A DNA stretch of 64,000 bases from Edaphobacter modestus. GTDB taxonomy: Bacteria; Acidobacteriota; Terriglobia; Terriglobales; Acidobacteriaceae. Under the pieces are notes generated by a model. The model ran no database searches and was not told where the DNA came from. It saw nothing but the letters and a program-made list of their open reading frames with translations. The stretch spans positions 1,178,001 through 1,242,000 of the forward strand of contig NZ_SHKW01000001.1 in assembly GCF_004217555.1 (NCBI RefSeq), read 5' to 3'. A program made the translations under genes and the position numbers. Of this stretch, positions 7,955 through 16,622 are shown piece after piece. How positions within the stretch are numbered: position 1 is the first letter of the stretch; each line of letters begins with the position of its first letter.

Positions 7955-9544
7955 TTATTCGATGCCCAGCTGCTTCCAGATCGCGTCGACTCGCGACGCA
8001 ACTTTCGGATCCATCGTCAGCATCGGCGGCCACGGTCGATCAAACCCCTCGGCCTTCCACTTCCGTGTGGCATCGATTCCCATCTTGCTTCCGTAGTTCG
8101 GCAGGCGACTGGCGTGGTCCAGGGAATCGACCGGCCCCAGGGTGAACTGAATATCGCGCTCCGGGTCGATGTTGTTGGTCGTCCGCAGCACCACCTCGGG
8201 GATATCGTGAACGTCGCAATCCTCGTCGACGACGATGATGCATTTGGTGAACATTGCCTGCCCCATCGCCCAGATGCCATTCATCACCTTCCGTGCCTGC
8301 CCGGCATACGACTTGCGGATCGAGACGATCATCAGGTTGTGAAACACACCCTCCGGAGGCAGGTTCACATCCCGGATCTCCGGCAGCGTGAGCTGCATCA
8401 ACGGAAGGAAGATCCGCTCCACCGCCTTGCCCATCCAGGCGTCCTCCATCGGGGGCTTACCGACGATCGTGGCTGCATAGACCGGATCACGACGGTGCGT
8501 GATGCAGGTAACGTGGAAGACCGGGTAGTCATCCTGCATCGTGTAGAAGCCCGTATGGTCGCCAAAGGGGCCCTCGCTTCGCAACTCGCCCAGCTCCACG
8601 TATCCCTCGAGGACGTACTCTGCATTTGCGGGGACGTCGAGATCCACCGTCTCGGCCTTTACCAGCTCCACCGGCTTCTGCCGCAGGAATCCCGAGATGA
8701 TGTACTCCTCTACGTCCGGCGGTGCGGGAACGATCGCGCTGAAGGTCGTCGCCGGATCGGTTCCGATGACGACAGCGACTTCCATGCGCTCATTGCGTAT
8801 TTTTCCCAACGTGATCTGGGGAATTGTATCGAGAGACTGCGCCGCCGCCGTTCCGCCCGCCGTGAGGGCCATCAGGTCGACCGCGGAAGCGGCGTCGCCC
8901 GAGGCGGCACGCAGACGTTCGCGCATATGCTCCGCGGCGACCTTCTGGCGCTGCCAGTGCATTCCCGTCGTACGGCCGTCGTAGACCTGCATCCGGTACA
9001 TCCCCACATTACGCTTGCCTGTCTTCGGATCGCGCGTGATCACGCAGGGCAACGTGATGAAGCGGCCGCCATCGTACGGCCAGGTCTTGAGTACCGGAAT
9101 ACGGTTCAGATCGACATCCGCGCCGCGCAGAATCACCTGCTTGCAGGGTGCTTCCTTCGCGGAGACCATCTTCGGGAAGAAAGCGCCCACTTCGGCCAGC
9201 TTGGGCAGCATCTTCAGCTTATCCATCAGGCTGGCCGGCGTCTCGGGCTTCAGCAGAACGCGAATACGATCCGCGATCGCATCGAGCGAGTCCGTCTCGA
9301 GCGCAAGCTTCATTCGGCGCTCGCTGCCGAACTGGTTCATTAGGACACGGGCGCCGGGATACCCCTTGACGTTTTCAAACAGCAGCGCCGGTCCCCCGGC
9401 CTTTGCGGTGCCTCGGCCAAGTTTGGCGGCACGGTCTGCGATCTCCGCCATCTCGAGGACAGGGTCGACCTCAACTGTGATGCGCCTCAGCTCTCCTGCT
9501 TTATGCAGCGCGTTGATCCATTCGCGCAGATCGTTGTAAGCCAA
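7955..9544 (-). CDS. UbiD-family prenylated-FMN decarboxylase
   Basis: About 530 residues, matching UbiD-type decarboxylases: the N-terminal domain (NDLREWINALHKAGELRRI), the prenyl-FMN-binding block (RNVGMYRMQVYDGRTTGMHW), and the catalytic EGPFGDHTGFYT segment. UbiD enzymes decarboxylate aromatic acids in ubiquinone or menaquinone synthesis. For an Acidobacterium, a menaquinone (futalosine-type, MqnL/MqnP-like) step is a reasonable guess. I favour the TTG at 9544, which has AGGAG six bases upstream; a GTG at 9565 would add seven residues. No UbiX/MqnM partner is in the window. Confidence 0.88.
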   Translation of the reverse strand: MAYNDLREWINALHKAGELRRITVEVDPVLEMAEIADRAAKLGRGTAKAGGPALLFENVKGYPGARVLMNQFGSERRMKLALETDSLDAIADRIRVLLKPETPASLMDKLKMLPKLAEVGAFFPKMVSAKEAPCKQVILRGADVDLNRIPVLKTWPYDGGRFITLPCVITRDPKTGKRNVGMYRMQVYDGRTTGMHWQRQKVAAEHMRERLRAASGDAASAVDLMALTAGGTAAAQSLDTIPQITLGKIRNERMEVAVVIGTDPATTFSAIVPAPPDVEEYIISGFLRQKPVELVKAETVDLDVPANAEYVLEGYVELGELRSEGPFGDHTGFYTMQDDYPVFHVTCITHRRDPVYAATIVGKPPMEDAWMGKAVERIFLPLMQLTLPEIRDVNLPPEGVFHNLMIVSIRKSYAGQARKVMNGIWAMGQAMFTKCIIVVDEDCDVHDIPEVVLRTTNNIDPERDIQFTLGPVDSLDHASRLPNYGSKMGIDATRKWKAEGFDRPWPPMLTMDPKVASRVDAIWKQLGIE

Positions 9545-9620
9545 TTCCCTCTCCTGCCGCAACACGTGCGGGTCCGCTGTCTATGGTAACGGGTTGCGAG
9601 TTGAGGGAAAAACCCTGGAA

Positions 9621-10874
9621 TCACAACTTCACGAAGATCTTCTTCCGCCAGAGAATCCAGTTGGGAATAAAGCACACCAGGACGAAGGCAATCGCGAAGG
9701 CCACCGACGTATTGTTTGTGGAGCCGTTACCGGCGAAGATATGCCAGTACACCCAGCCCCAGCCAGTAAGCGGCCGCCCGTCCGGCGCCGTCCCCGGCAT
9801 CTGAATCAGAAACAAGGTCTTCTCCACGATTGCCGCCATGACATACGCCACAATTGCGTTCGAGCCGAAGACGAGCCACGGCCAGGTAAGCCATCTGCCA
9901 ACCCGTGTCTCGTGAAGTCGCCGAATGTCCACGAGCCAGTAGCACACGCTGAGCCCAAGCAGCGCGCAGCCGGCGGCAAACAGCACATACGAGCTCGTCC
10001 AGAGCTTCTTGTTAATCGGAAACCAGAGATCCCATACCATCCCGGCGGCAATTCCAAGCACACCAGCCGCCAGCATCCCCAGGGCGCACTGCGTTCGCGT
10101 AATCGAGGGCGACTTGCCCCCGGCGCGACGAAGCCACAACGCCGTCACCGCTCCCAGCAGCGTGGTGCCGACCGCCGGAATCGTACTGAGAATCCCTTCG
10201 GGATCGCGAGTTCCTTCGTAAAGCCTTCCTGTATGGATCGTCTGCTGCAGGAATCCCATCACTCCGCGGTCGATCCATGCTGCAAGATTCCGATCCGGAT
10301 CGAGCAGCGGAATCTCGTGTGTCGGAGTTCCGAACCCTGGCACCGGGACAAAACGCATCAGCAGCCAGTAGCTCACCAGCAGGCCAACCGTAATCGCCAG
10401 CAGATTTTTCGCCTTCTGCGTTGTCAGGCAGATGAGCCCTACGATCAGGTAGCAAAGCGCAATCCGAGGAAGAACTCCGTAGATACGCAGGTGCGTGAAC
10501 CGGAAGAAAGGGACAAGATTGATCAGCATGGCCACGACAAAGATCGTCGCCGACCGTCGCACCGTATGCAGCGCAAGCTCACGCCGGCTGGCTCCTTTTT
10601 GCAGTCGAGCGTGGATCGACAAGATAATCGCGATCCCCACGATGAACAGAAAGTTCGGAAAGACCAGGTCGGTAAGGGTCCAGCCGTTCCACGCGGCATG
10701 TTCCAGCTGCGTGTAGACATGTCTCCCATCGCCCGGGTCGTTCACCAGAATCATGAACGCGATCGTGATGCCGCGCAGAACATCAACGGAAAGCACGCGC
10801 GAAGAGGGCGCCACGACGGTCCTCGAGGACGTGGCTGTTGCCGAATCAGTAAGCGTTGCGGAAAGTTCAGACAT
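9621..10874 (-). CDS. Multi-pass membrane acyltransferase, HGSNAT/DUF5009-like
   Basis: The protein has about ten membrane segments and the signature LSVDVLRGITIAFMILVNDPG, followed by AWNGWTLTDLVFPNFLFIVG. This pattern is that of bacterial relatives of heparan-alpha-glucosaminide N-acetyltransferase (YeiB/DUF5009 group), thought to move acetyl groups across the membrane onto sugars. I chose the ATG at 10874, preceded by GGATCACC; an upstream start at 10931 adds 19 residues. The gene is divergent from the TonB-like gene with about 140 bases between starts. The acceptor sugar is unknown. Confidence 0.83.
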   Translation of the reverse strand: MSELSATLTDSATATSSRTVVAPSSRVLSVDVLRGITIAFMILVNDPGDGRHVYTQLEHAAWNGWTLTDLVFPNFLFIVGIAIILSIHARLQKGASRRELALHTVRRSATIFVVAMLINLVPFFRFTHLRIYGVLPRIALCYLIVGLICLTTQKAKNLLAITVGLLVSYWLLMRFVPVPGFGTPTHEIPLLDPDRNLAAWIDRGVMGFLQQTIHTGRLYEGTRDPEGILSTIPAVGTTLLGAVTALWLRRAGGKSPSITRTQCALGMLAAGVLGIAAGMVWDLWFPINKKLWTSSYVLFAAGCALLGLSVCYWLVDIRRLHETRVGRWLTWPWLVFGSNAIVAYVMAAIVEKTLFLIQMPGTAPDGRPLTGWGWVYWHIFAGNGSTNNTSVAFAIAFVLVCFIPNWILWRKKIFVKL

Positions 10875-11014
10875 GGTGATCCATGATCGCTCAGAAGGCA
10901 CCCTCCTGTGCAGTTTTTTCTGCGGGAACAAAAACGGAGCCGAAGGGGTCTAAACCTCTACGGACGCATTCCTCGCAAATGCGCCCCTGGATCGGATTCG
11001 GTTCGGAGGTGGCT

Positions 11015-11731
11015 ATGTTTGAGGCTAGCCTTGTTGCGTCGCAGATCACACCTGTCTCGGCAACCCGACGATGGACGACAGCAGGGTCCATCGCGCTGCA
11101 GGTCTCCCTGGCGGCAGTCCTGGTCGCCCTTCCCCTGCTTCACCCGGAGCGCCTCTCCCTCCATGTGGAGACGCCGCTGGTCTTCACGCCTCCTCCTCCC
11201 CACCCGCCACTGCCGCAAGCGCAGACGCATTCCGCAGGTCCGCAGAACGCGCCCCTCCCGTCCATCCCAGTCACGATGCGTCCGCTCGTTCCCTCCTTCG
11301 GGCATCCTTCTCCAGATACTGGCACTCCATGGATTGGCCCGACTCTTCCTCCTGGCATGGGAGAGACACTCCCAGGGGCGCTCACGAGCGTCGGGAATGG
11401 CAGCGGCCCCGCGGTGACGGTAGCTATAGCTCGGCCCCCAAAGACGGTGCATATCTCCGAAGGCGTCTCGGCGGGACTGCTGATTGCTCCCATCCGTCCG
11501 GTCTATCCGGCAATCGCACGCGCCGCAGGAGTCTCCGGCAAGGTCGTCATAGAAGCCGTCATCTCGAAAAACGGCACGATCGAGAGCCTTCACGTGGTCA
11601 GTGGACCAGAGATGCTGAAATCGGCAGCCATCGACGCCATTCGAACGGCGCGGTATCAGCCCTTCCGCCTGAACGGCGAGCCGGTCGAAGTCCAGACCAC
11701 CATCACGGTGAACTTCACGATGGGGCGGTGA
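11015..11731 (+). CDS. TonB-like energy transducer / TonB C-terminal domain protein
   Basis: About 238 residues: an N-terminal cytoplasmic stretch, one membrane helix (IALQVSLAAVLVALPLL), a proline-rich periplasmic linker (TPPPPHPPLP and further), and a C-terminal TonB domain (GVSGKVVIEAVISKNGTIESLHVVSG, ending ITVNFTMGR). Such proteins couple the proton motive force to TonB-dependent outer-membrane receptors. ATG 11015 is chosen because a strong GGAGGT precedes it by four bases. No ExbB/ExbD or receptor is nearby, so its partner is unknown. Confidence 0.85.
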   Translation: MFEASLVASQITPVSATRRWTTAGSIALQVSLAAVLVALPLLHPERLSLHVETPLVFTPPPPHPPLPQAQTHSAGPQNAPLPSIPVTMRPLVPSFGHPSPDTGTPWIGPTLPPGMGETLPGALTSVGNGSGPAVTVAIARPPKTVHISEGVSAGLLIAPIRPVYPAIARAAGVSGKVVIEAVISKNGTIESLHVVSGPEMLKSAAIDAIRTARYQPFRLNGEPVEVQTTITVNFTMGR

Positions 11732-11737
11732 TCGACT

Positions 11738-12772
11738 CTAGAGAACTGGCAGCGCCGTTTTGGACTCGGAGGATGGAGCCGGGGCAATCTGACCGGGCAG
11801 TACAGCGGTAGTAGGCGTATCGACGATGTAGTCCACCAGAGGATAGCCGGCGTTCTTCCAGCCGTCGAATCCTCCTCGCAGCGGACGAACACGATAAACA
11901 CCCATCTTGTGCAGCTGCAGCGCAAGCTTGGCGCTCGTCTCCTCGCTCGGGCATGTGCAGTAAAGCACGACGTCCCGATCCCGAGGAATGATCTCGCTGT
12001 GTTGGCGGATCTCGTTCGGTCCGACCCGCAGCGCGCCCGGAAGGACCCGAGGATCCGGAAGATAGTCCAGTGGATGACGCAGATCCACAATAAACGGAGG
12101 CGTATTTCCCTGCTGCTGCGCCAGATCGATCATCGCCTTAAGTTCCTCCGGCTCCAGCCGCAACTTCCGGACCTGCCGCAGGAACTTACGCTGCTTCAGG
12201 ATTCGATGAGCCATAAGGCCCATGACCATCAGCACGAAGATTGCGAAGGCAAAGTGTCCGAGCCAGTGGAAGAAGGACGCACTTCGCTGTGCAAGGTCGC
12301 CGAAGAATCGTCCCGCCAGAAGAAAGGTCTCAGCCCAGAGGAATGAGCCCGCCATGTCCCATAAGAGAAATCGGCCATAAGGCATGCCGATTTGTCCCGC
12401 GATGGGAGGCGCAACCGTACTCAACCCTGGAACAAATTTCGAGAACAGCAGCGTTGCAGGTCCTCGACGGATGAAGTAACCCTCCGTCTTGCTCACGCAG
12501 GTGGAGGCCTCGAAAGAGAGACGGCACAACAGCCTCAGGACGCTGTTTCCATACCTCCGTCCGAGCGCGAACCACATCGAATCGGAGAGCAGGCAGGCCG
12601 CCAGCACTGCCAGTAGCGCGTAAGAATGGTTGATCCGATGCGTCGCCGAAAGAGTACCCGCCGTTAGCAGCACCGGAATGCTGGGCACGGGAACCCCAAG
12701 CTGTTCCACGAGCACCCACAGGAACAGGATCAGGTAAGCGTAATGTACGAAAAAGGCGAGCGCGATCGGCAT
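11738..12772 (-). CDS. DedA-family membrane protein fused to a rhodanese domain
   Basis: Residues 1-190 are a DedA/SNARE-associated membrane domain (LFLWVLVEQLGVPVPSIPVLL start; FSKFVPGLSTVAPPIAGQIGM motif, a family hallmark). Residues about 205-325 form a rhodanese domain with the active-site loop Y271-C272-T-C274-P-S-E-E-T-S and the ending GGFDGWKNAGYPL. DedA proteins act in lipid or undecaprenyl-phosphate flipping; rhodanese domains move sulfane sulfur or act as redox sensors on the cytoplasmic side. The pairing occurs in other bacteria, but its purpose is unclear. The gene is convergent with the TonB-like gene, six bases away. Confidence 0.88.
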   Translation of the reverse strand: MPIALAFFVHYAYLILFLWVLVEQLGVPVPSIPVLLTAGTLSATHRINHSYALLAVLAACLLSDSMWFALGRRYGNSVLRLLCRLSFEASTCVSKTEGYFIRRGPATLLFSKFVPGLSTVAPPIAGQIGMPYGRFLLWDMAGSFLWAETFLLAGRFFGDLAQRSASFFHWLGHFAFAIFVLMVMGLMAHRILKQRKFLRQVRKLRLEPEELKAMIDLAQQQGNTPPFIVDLRHPLDYLPDPRVLPGALRVGPNEIRQHSEIIPRDRDVVLYCTCPSEETSAKLALQLHKMGVYRVRPLRGGFDGWKNAGYPLVDYIVDTPTTAVLPGQIAPAPSSESKTALPVL

Positions 12773-12833
12773 AAACTGCGGTCCATCAAACGGGTGATGC
12801 GGATTGGATGTTCGTACGTACCTTAAAGATACA

Positions 12834-12864
12834 CAGCCCGGCGGCTCAGAGAGCTGCCGGGCTG
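12834..12864 (-). terminator. Stem-loop downstream of dps
   Basis: CAGCCCGGCGGCTC (12834-12847) pairs with GAGCTGCCGGGCTG (12851-12864) over 14 positions with one G-T pair and a three-base loop. It lies 22 bases after the dps stop on the minus strand and before the DedA-rhodanese gene. The following minus-strand bases (TGTGTATCTTT) are only moderately T-rich, so it may be a modest terminator or an mRNA-stabilising hairpin. Confidence 0.7.
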
Positions 12865-12885
12865 CGAACTTATTTCACGCAACGA

Positions 12886-13482
12886 TTATTTGTCAAGAAT
12901 CAAGGGCATCTCTACCAGATGCTCGCTCAGGAACCAGGACTGCAGCTCATTGGGCCGCAGAACGTCGCTCACCGCCAGGTCGTTCGTTCCCTGGTCTCCA
13001 GCCTTGTCTGCTGCTTCGGCGAGGTCGAGGCAGCTCTGGATGATGAGCTTGTGAGCCTCGAGGAGACGCGAGATCTGGACCGGTACCTCTTCCTTGCCGC
13101 GCGGGGGACGCGCGATCTTTGTCATCTCGGCGGCATCGCCTCCCATGGCGACCGTCACGCCGCCAAGCAGCTGAACGCGTTCCGCGATGGTGTCGACGAT
13201 CTCGACCTGTTCGCCAAAATGCTTGTCGAACAGAAGATGCAACTGGTAAAACGTCGGTCCCGAGACCTGCCAATGATGCTTCTTGTACATATCCCGCAGC
13301 GTGATCGAATCTGCAAGCAGCTGGTTCAGCGCCTTCACCATCTCGACTCTTACGTTTGCACCAAGCGCATGAGGCAGATCCTCAATCACCGTGCCAAACT
13401 TTTGAATTTCACGGGCGTGTGCGTGCCAGCGCGGCGCAACCGAAGCATCGGCTACTTGGTTCTTCTTAAGTGCAACAGCCAT
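12886..13482 (-). CDS. dps: Dps-family DNA-protecting ferritin
   Basis: A 198-residue Dps-like ferritin. The inter-subunit ferroxidase site is visible in DMYKKHHWQVSGPTFYQLHLLFDKHF, where the first His, the later His and the Asp match the conserved H-x12-H-x-D/E pattern. Dps dodecamers bind DNA, oxidise iron with hydrogen peroxide and store it. The lysine-rich N-terminus (VALKKNQ) may help DNA binding. I place the start at ATG 13482, with GAGGTGG just upstream; GTG 13488 would add two residues. This start region is one arm of a perfect 15-bp inverted repeat (see 13478-13537), suggesting control of translation. Confidence 0.92.
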   Translation of the reverse strand: MAVALKKNQVADASVAPRWHAHAREIQKFGTVIEDLPHALGANVRVEMVKALNQLLADSITLRDMYKKHHWQVSGPTFYQLHLLFDKHFGEQVEIVDTIAERVQLLGGVTVAMGGDAAEMTKIARPPRGKEEVPVQISRLLEAHKLIIQSCLDLAEAADKAGDQGTNDLAVSDVLRPNELQSWFLSEHLVEMPLILDK

Positions 13483-13537
13483 ATCCACCTCGTTTGAAAT
13501 ACATCTTCTTTCTATCAGATGCCGAGGTGGATATGGC
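13478..13537 (-). promoter_or_regulatory. Perfect 15-bp inverted repeat over the dps ribosome site and start codon
   Basis: On the minus strand the dps leader reads GCCATATCCACCTCG (13537-13523), a 30-base spacer, then CGAGGTGGATATGGC (13492-13478). The second arm holds the ribosome-binding site GAGGTGG and the ATG. The two arms are exact complements, so in mRNA they can form a 15-bp helix that hides both signals. This is what an RNA thermometer or another translational switch looks like; a chance inverted duplication of the start region is the alternative. Arms and spacing are seen directly; the function is inference. Confidence 0.65.
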
Positions 13538-13562
13538 GGTTTCCCAAACGTAGGGTTCTGGT

Positions 13563-14810
13563 CTATTTGACCGAGACGACAGGGGTCACGGAATAGCCGG
13601 GACGAAGCTTGTGATCGCTGTTCTCCTGGTCGAGGTTGGTGAAATCAATCCGGACGGGAATCCGCTGAACCACCTTGACATAGTTGCCTGTCGCATTCTC
13701 AGGAGGAAAGAGCGAAAGCCGGGATCCGGTCGCTCCGCCGATCTGGCGGATGACGCCGTGGAACTTCTTCCCGCCCAGTGCGTCAACCTTGATCACAACC
13801 TTCTGACCGTTCCGCATATTCTCCAGCTGCGTTTCCTTGAAGTTCGCGGTCACCCACAGATTCGTCAAGGGGATGATGGTCAGCAGATCCTGTCCCACGG
13901 AGAGGTTGGCGCCGACGTTGACATTCTTCTTGTTCACTATGCCCGTCGTCGGAGCCGTGATCTTGGTATAGCCCAGGTTCAGCTTCGCCTGGTCGACCTT
14001 CGCCTGGGCCTGTTGGACATCGGCCAGCGCGGCGTTCGCCTTCGCCTGTTGCGCCTTTACTTGACCGGGACCATTCTTCGATGCCTCCATCGCCGTCGAC
14101 CTGGACTGGGCGAGCTTCTGCTGTGACTGCCGGACCGCTTCCTGTTGCCCGATGAGGGTAGCTTCGGCCTCGAGCACAGCGGCACGATTCGCCGCCGCCG
14201 CCGCAACCGCCGCGTCGAACTGCTGCTTGGAGATCACGTCCTTCTCGACCAGGGGCTGGTAGCGCTCGACATCCAGATCTGACTTCCTCGCATTGGCCTT
14301 TGCCTGGTCCACACGGGCGCTGGCGGCGGCTACTTGCTTGATCGCCTGGGCCACGGCAGACTGCGCGCCCTGCACATCCGAGCTCGTCGTGCTGATGCTC
14401 GTGGTCGACGTAATGCTGGTGATCGGTACATTCACGTTCGCCTGGATCGCCGCGGCTTCCGCGCTGGCCAGGTTGGCCTGGGCCTGCTCGAGAGCAACCT
14501 GAAAGTCCTTCGGATCGATCTCGGCCAGTAGATCACCGGCCTTTACCTCCTGGTTGTCCTCGACGTAGACCTTGATGACCTGACCCGCGATGCGTGAGCT
14601 CACCTGATACAAATCGCCATCGACCTGCGCGTCATCCGTGTCTTCGGTGAAGGTCGAGTGCCAGTAGAAAAGCGCGGCGCCGATCGCCAGCAGCGTCACC
14701 GCCGCGATGATAATCAGCTTGCGGCGAGACTTCTTCTCTGGGGACTCCTCGTCCTGCTCCGGCATATTGTCTTTATTCCCGTCGTACTTCTTCTCTGCTT
14801 GCTCTGGCAA
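13563..14810 (-). CDS. HlyD/EmrA-type membrane fusion protein of an efflux system
   Basis: A 415-residue periplasmic adaptor: a charged N-terminus, one membrane helix (LIIIAAVTLLAIGAALFYW), the first biotinyl-lipoyl half (RIAGQVIKVYVEDNQEVKAGDLLAEIDP), a long alpha-helical hairpin rich in Ala/Gln, the second lipoyl half (ITAPTTGIVNKKNVNVGANLSVGQDLLTI), and a beta-barrel ending in GYSVTPVVSVK. It matches EmrA/HlyD_3 proteins that link an inner-membrane pump to TolC. The start is TTG 14810, with GGAGG nine bases upstream, two bases after the TolC-gene stop, so the two are translated from one message. No pump gene adjoins it. Confidence 0.9.
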   Translation of the reverse strand: MPEQAEKKYDGNKDNMPEQDEESPEKKSRRKLIIIAAVTLLAIGAALFYWHSTFTEDTDDAQVDGDLYQVSSRIAGQVIKVYVEDNQEVKAGDLLAEIDPKDFQVALEQAQANLASAEAAAIQANVNVPITSITSTTSISTTSSDVQGAQSAVAQAIKQVAAASARVDQAKANARKSDLDVERYQPLVEKDVISKQQFDAAVAAAAANRAAVLEAEATLIGQQEAVRQSQQKLAQSRSTAMEASKNGPGQVKAQQAKANAALADVQQAQAKVDQAKLNLGYTKITAPTTGIVNKKNVNVGANLSVGQDLLTIIPLTNLWVTANFKETQLENMRNGQKVVIKVDALGGKKFHGVIRQIGGATGSRLSLFPPENATGNYVKVVQRIPVRIDFTNLDQENSDHKLRPGYSVTPVVSVK

Positions 14811-14812
14811 GG

Positions 14813-16396
14813 TTACTTTCCTCCGAGATAATCTTTGTAGTTTGTCTGCGCCGAGCCGAGCGCGCGCGCCAGCGAAAGCTTCGCAAGATTGTGCTGGTAA
14901 AGCGCGCTGATGTACGTGTCATTCGCCTGCTCGGTCTGTGACTGCGCCTGCGACACCGGAAGGTTGTCCGATACACCGGCCTTGAATCTCTGCTGCGCTT
15001 CACTGAGAGCCTCGTTCGCCAGCTCGACGTTCGAGTGTGTTGCTTCCACCAGCTTCGCCGCCGCCTGGATGTCGAGAATTGCGTCTCGGACATCCTGATT
15101 GACCTGCTGGGCCTGGTCGCCAAGCCGTGCCCGCGCCTGCTCGTAGTTTGCTGCTGCCACCTCATTCTGTCCGCGCGTCTTGGCAATCTGAAGGATGGGA
15201 ACCGTGACCTGGCCCGTAGCCGTGTAGCTCGAGTGCGAGTGACCCGGGGTCTGGCCGAGATCACCGAAGTCGCCCACGAAGCTTGCGACCGGAAGCCGGT
15301 AGGCCGACGCAGACTTCTTCTGCGCATTGGCTGTCAGAACCTGCTCCCCAGACGCCGCAAGATCTTTGCGGGTCTTGAGCGCCTGATCGACACTGGCCTG
15401 CGGATCGACATCGTTGAAAGCCGCGTACGGGGACCGATCGGTCAACCGGTACTCCTGATCGAGAGGCAGGCCGATGGCCCGCGCCAGAGACAGCTTATCT
15501 TTCGCGAGCTCGTTCTTCGCCGAGATCAGCGTCTGCTGCTCGTTCTGATAATCGACCTGCGCCCGAAGAACATCGAGCTTGGGGCTGGTTCCGGCATCGT
15601 GCGCCGCGACAGCCTGATCGAGCGAGACCTTGGATGTGGCCAGCTCTGCGGTCACCGCCTCCACGCGGGCATTATCCGCAACGCAAAGCAGATACGCATT
15701 GCCCACGGTGAGCACAACCATGTCACGCGCATCCTCTGCGGTAAGTTTCGCCGCGGCGAAGTTATGCTTGGCAGCAAGGTAGTTCTGGAGCGCCGAGAGG
15801 TTGAAGAGATTCTGCGTAAGATAGGCGCGGAAATCGACCACCTGAAACGGTCCGATGATCGGGTTCAGGCCCGGAAACTTCAAGCCGTAAGCCGCGAGAT
15901 TCACCTGCTGAACATTGATGCTGACAGCGCCAGTTAGCGTGGGAAGCAGCGCCTGCAACTCCTCGAGCCGCTGGCCGTTCGCGTTCCTCTGGGACGCCCC
16001 CTGCAGGATGATTCCGAGATTATTCCGCAGACCTCGCTGGATGGCATCGTCGAGCGAGAGGTCCATCAGGTTGCCGGTCGACTTACCTTCGACCACGCTG
16101 CCCTTGAAGGAGTCCTGCGAGACCTGCGCGCCGTTCTGTCCAGACGCGGTATAGAGCTGCTGCTGCGCGCCCGCCATCGCGGAACTCTCAGGTCCGCTAC
16201 TGGGTCCGGTCTGCGTCGGCCGTGGTTGGTTGCCCGACGGCGCAGTCTGGTTGCCCGAGGCAGTCTGGGTCTGCTGCGCTAACGCCGGTAACCCGAGAAA
16301 CGTCAGACCGAGGACCGCGACAGTTCCGCGGAGAAAGCGCGCTATTTCCGTGTCGATCGCCGGGCGAGCTGCGATCCTCCTTTTGTGTTGATCCAT
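14813..16396 (-). CDS. TolC-family outer-membrane efflux protein
   Basis: An outer-membrane factor with a signal peptide (GTVAVLGLTFLGLPALAQ) and two OEP repeats rich in coiled-coil helices (for example LTVGNAYLLCVADNARVEAVTAELATSKVSLDQ and DVRDAILDIQAAAKLVEATHSNVELANEALSEAQQRFKAGV). It should form the trimeric outer-membrane channel for the HlyD-type adaptor next to it. I chose ATG 16396 to give a normal-length signal peptide; the frame stays open to 16504. A Gln/Thr/Pro-rich stretch follows the signal peptide. It is the first gene of the two-gene unit and is divergent from the Gfo/Idh gene. Confidence 0.9.
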   Translation of the reverse strand: MDQHKRRIAARPAIDTEIARFLRGTVAVLGLTFLGLPALAQQTQTASGNQTAPSGNQPRPTQTGPSSGPESSAMAGAQQQLYTASGQNGAQVSQDSFKGSVVEGKSTGNLMDLSLDDAIQRGLRNNLGIILQGASQRNANGQRLEELQALLPTLTGAVSINVQQVNLAAYGLKFPGLNPIIGPFQVVDFRAYLTQNLFNLSALQNYLAAKHNFAAAKLTAEDARDMVVLTVGNAYLLCVADNARVEAVTAELATSKVSLDQAVAAHDAGTSPKLDVLRAQVDYQNEQQTLISAKNELAKDKLSLARAIGLPLDQEYRLTDRSPYAAFNDVDPQASVDQALKTRKDLAASGEQVLTANAQKKSASAYRLPVASFVGDFGDLGQTPGHSHSSYTATGQVTVPILQIAKTRGQNEVAAANYEQARARLGDQAQQVNQDVRDAILDIQAAAKLVEATHSNVELANEALSEAQQRFKAGVSDNLPVSQAQSQTEQANDTYISALYQHNLAKLSLARALGSAQTNYKDYLGGK

Positions 16397-16622
16397 AGCT
16401 TCGATGGTAACCGTATCTCCGTGTTTCCTGGCCACAACTCTCTCTTCAGAAAGGAGGGAGCGGTCTGTCCATGGCATTTCTATAGGAATTCTGATGCGTC
16501 GCATAGTTTTGACGGCTCAAAAAGTTTCGCAGACGATTGAGGAGCATGGAGTTCGGGACACCAACGCATAAAATGGAGTTCTTTCGGATACAGTTTCAAA
16601 CAACAGGATCTCAGGAGGATCG

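Noticed and set aside
7934..9343. Long plus-strand open frame opposite the UbiD-like gene
   Set aside because: It is rich in Arg/His/Leu without any family motif, as expected for the antisense of a GC-rich gene; the minus-strand frame has clear UbiD motifs.
9594..10886. Long plus-strand open frame opposite the membrane acyltransferase
   Set aside because: Composition is typical antisense of a membrane protein and shows no signature; the minus-strand gene is well supported.
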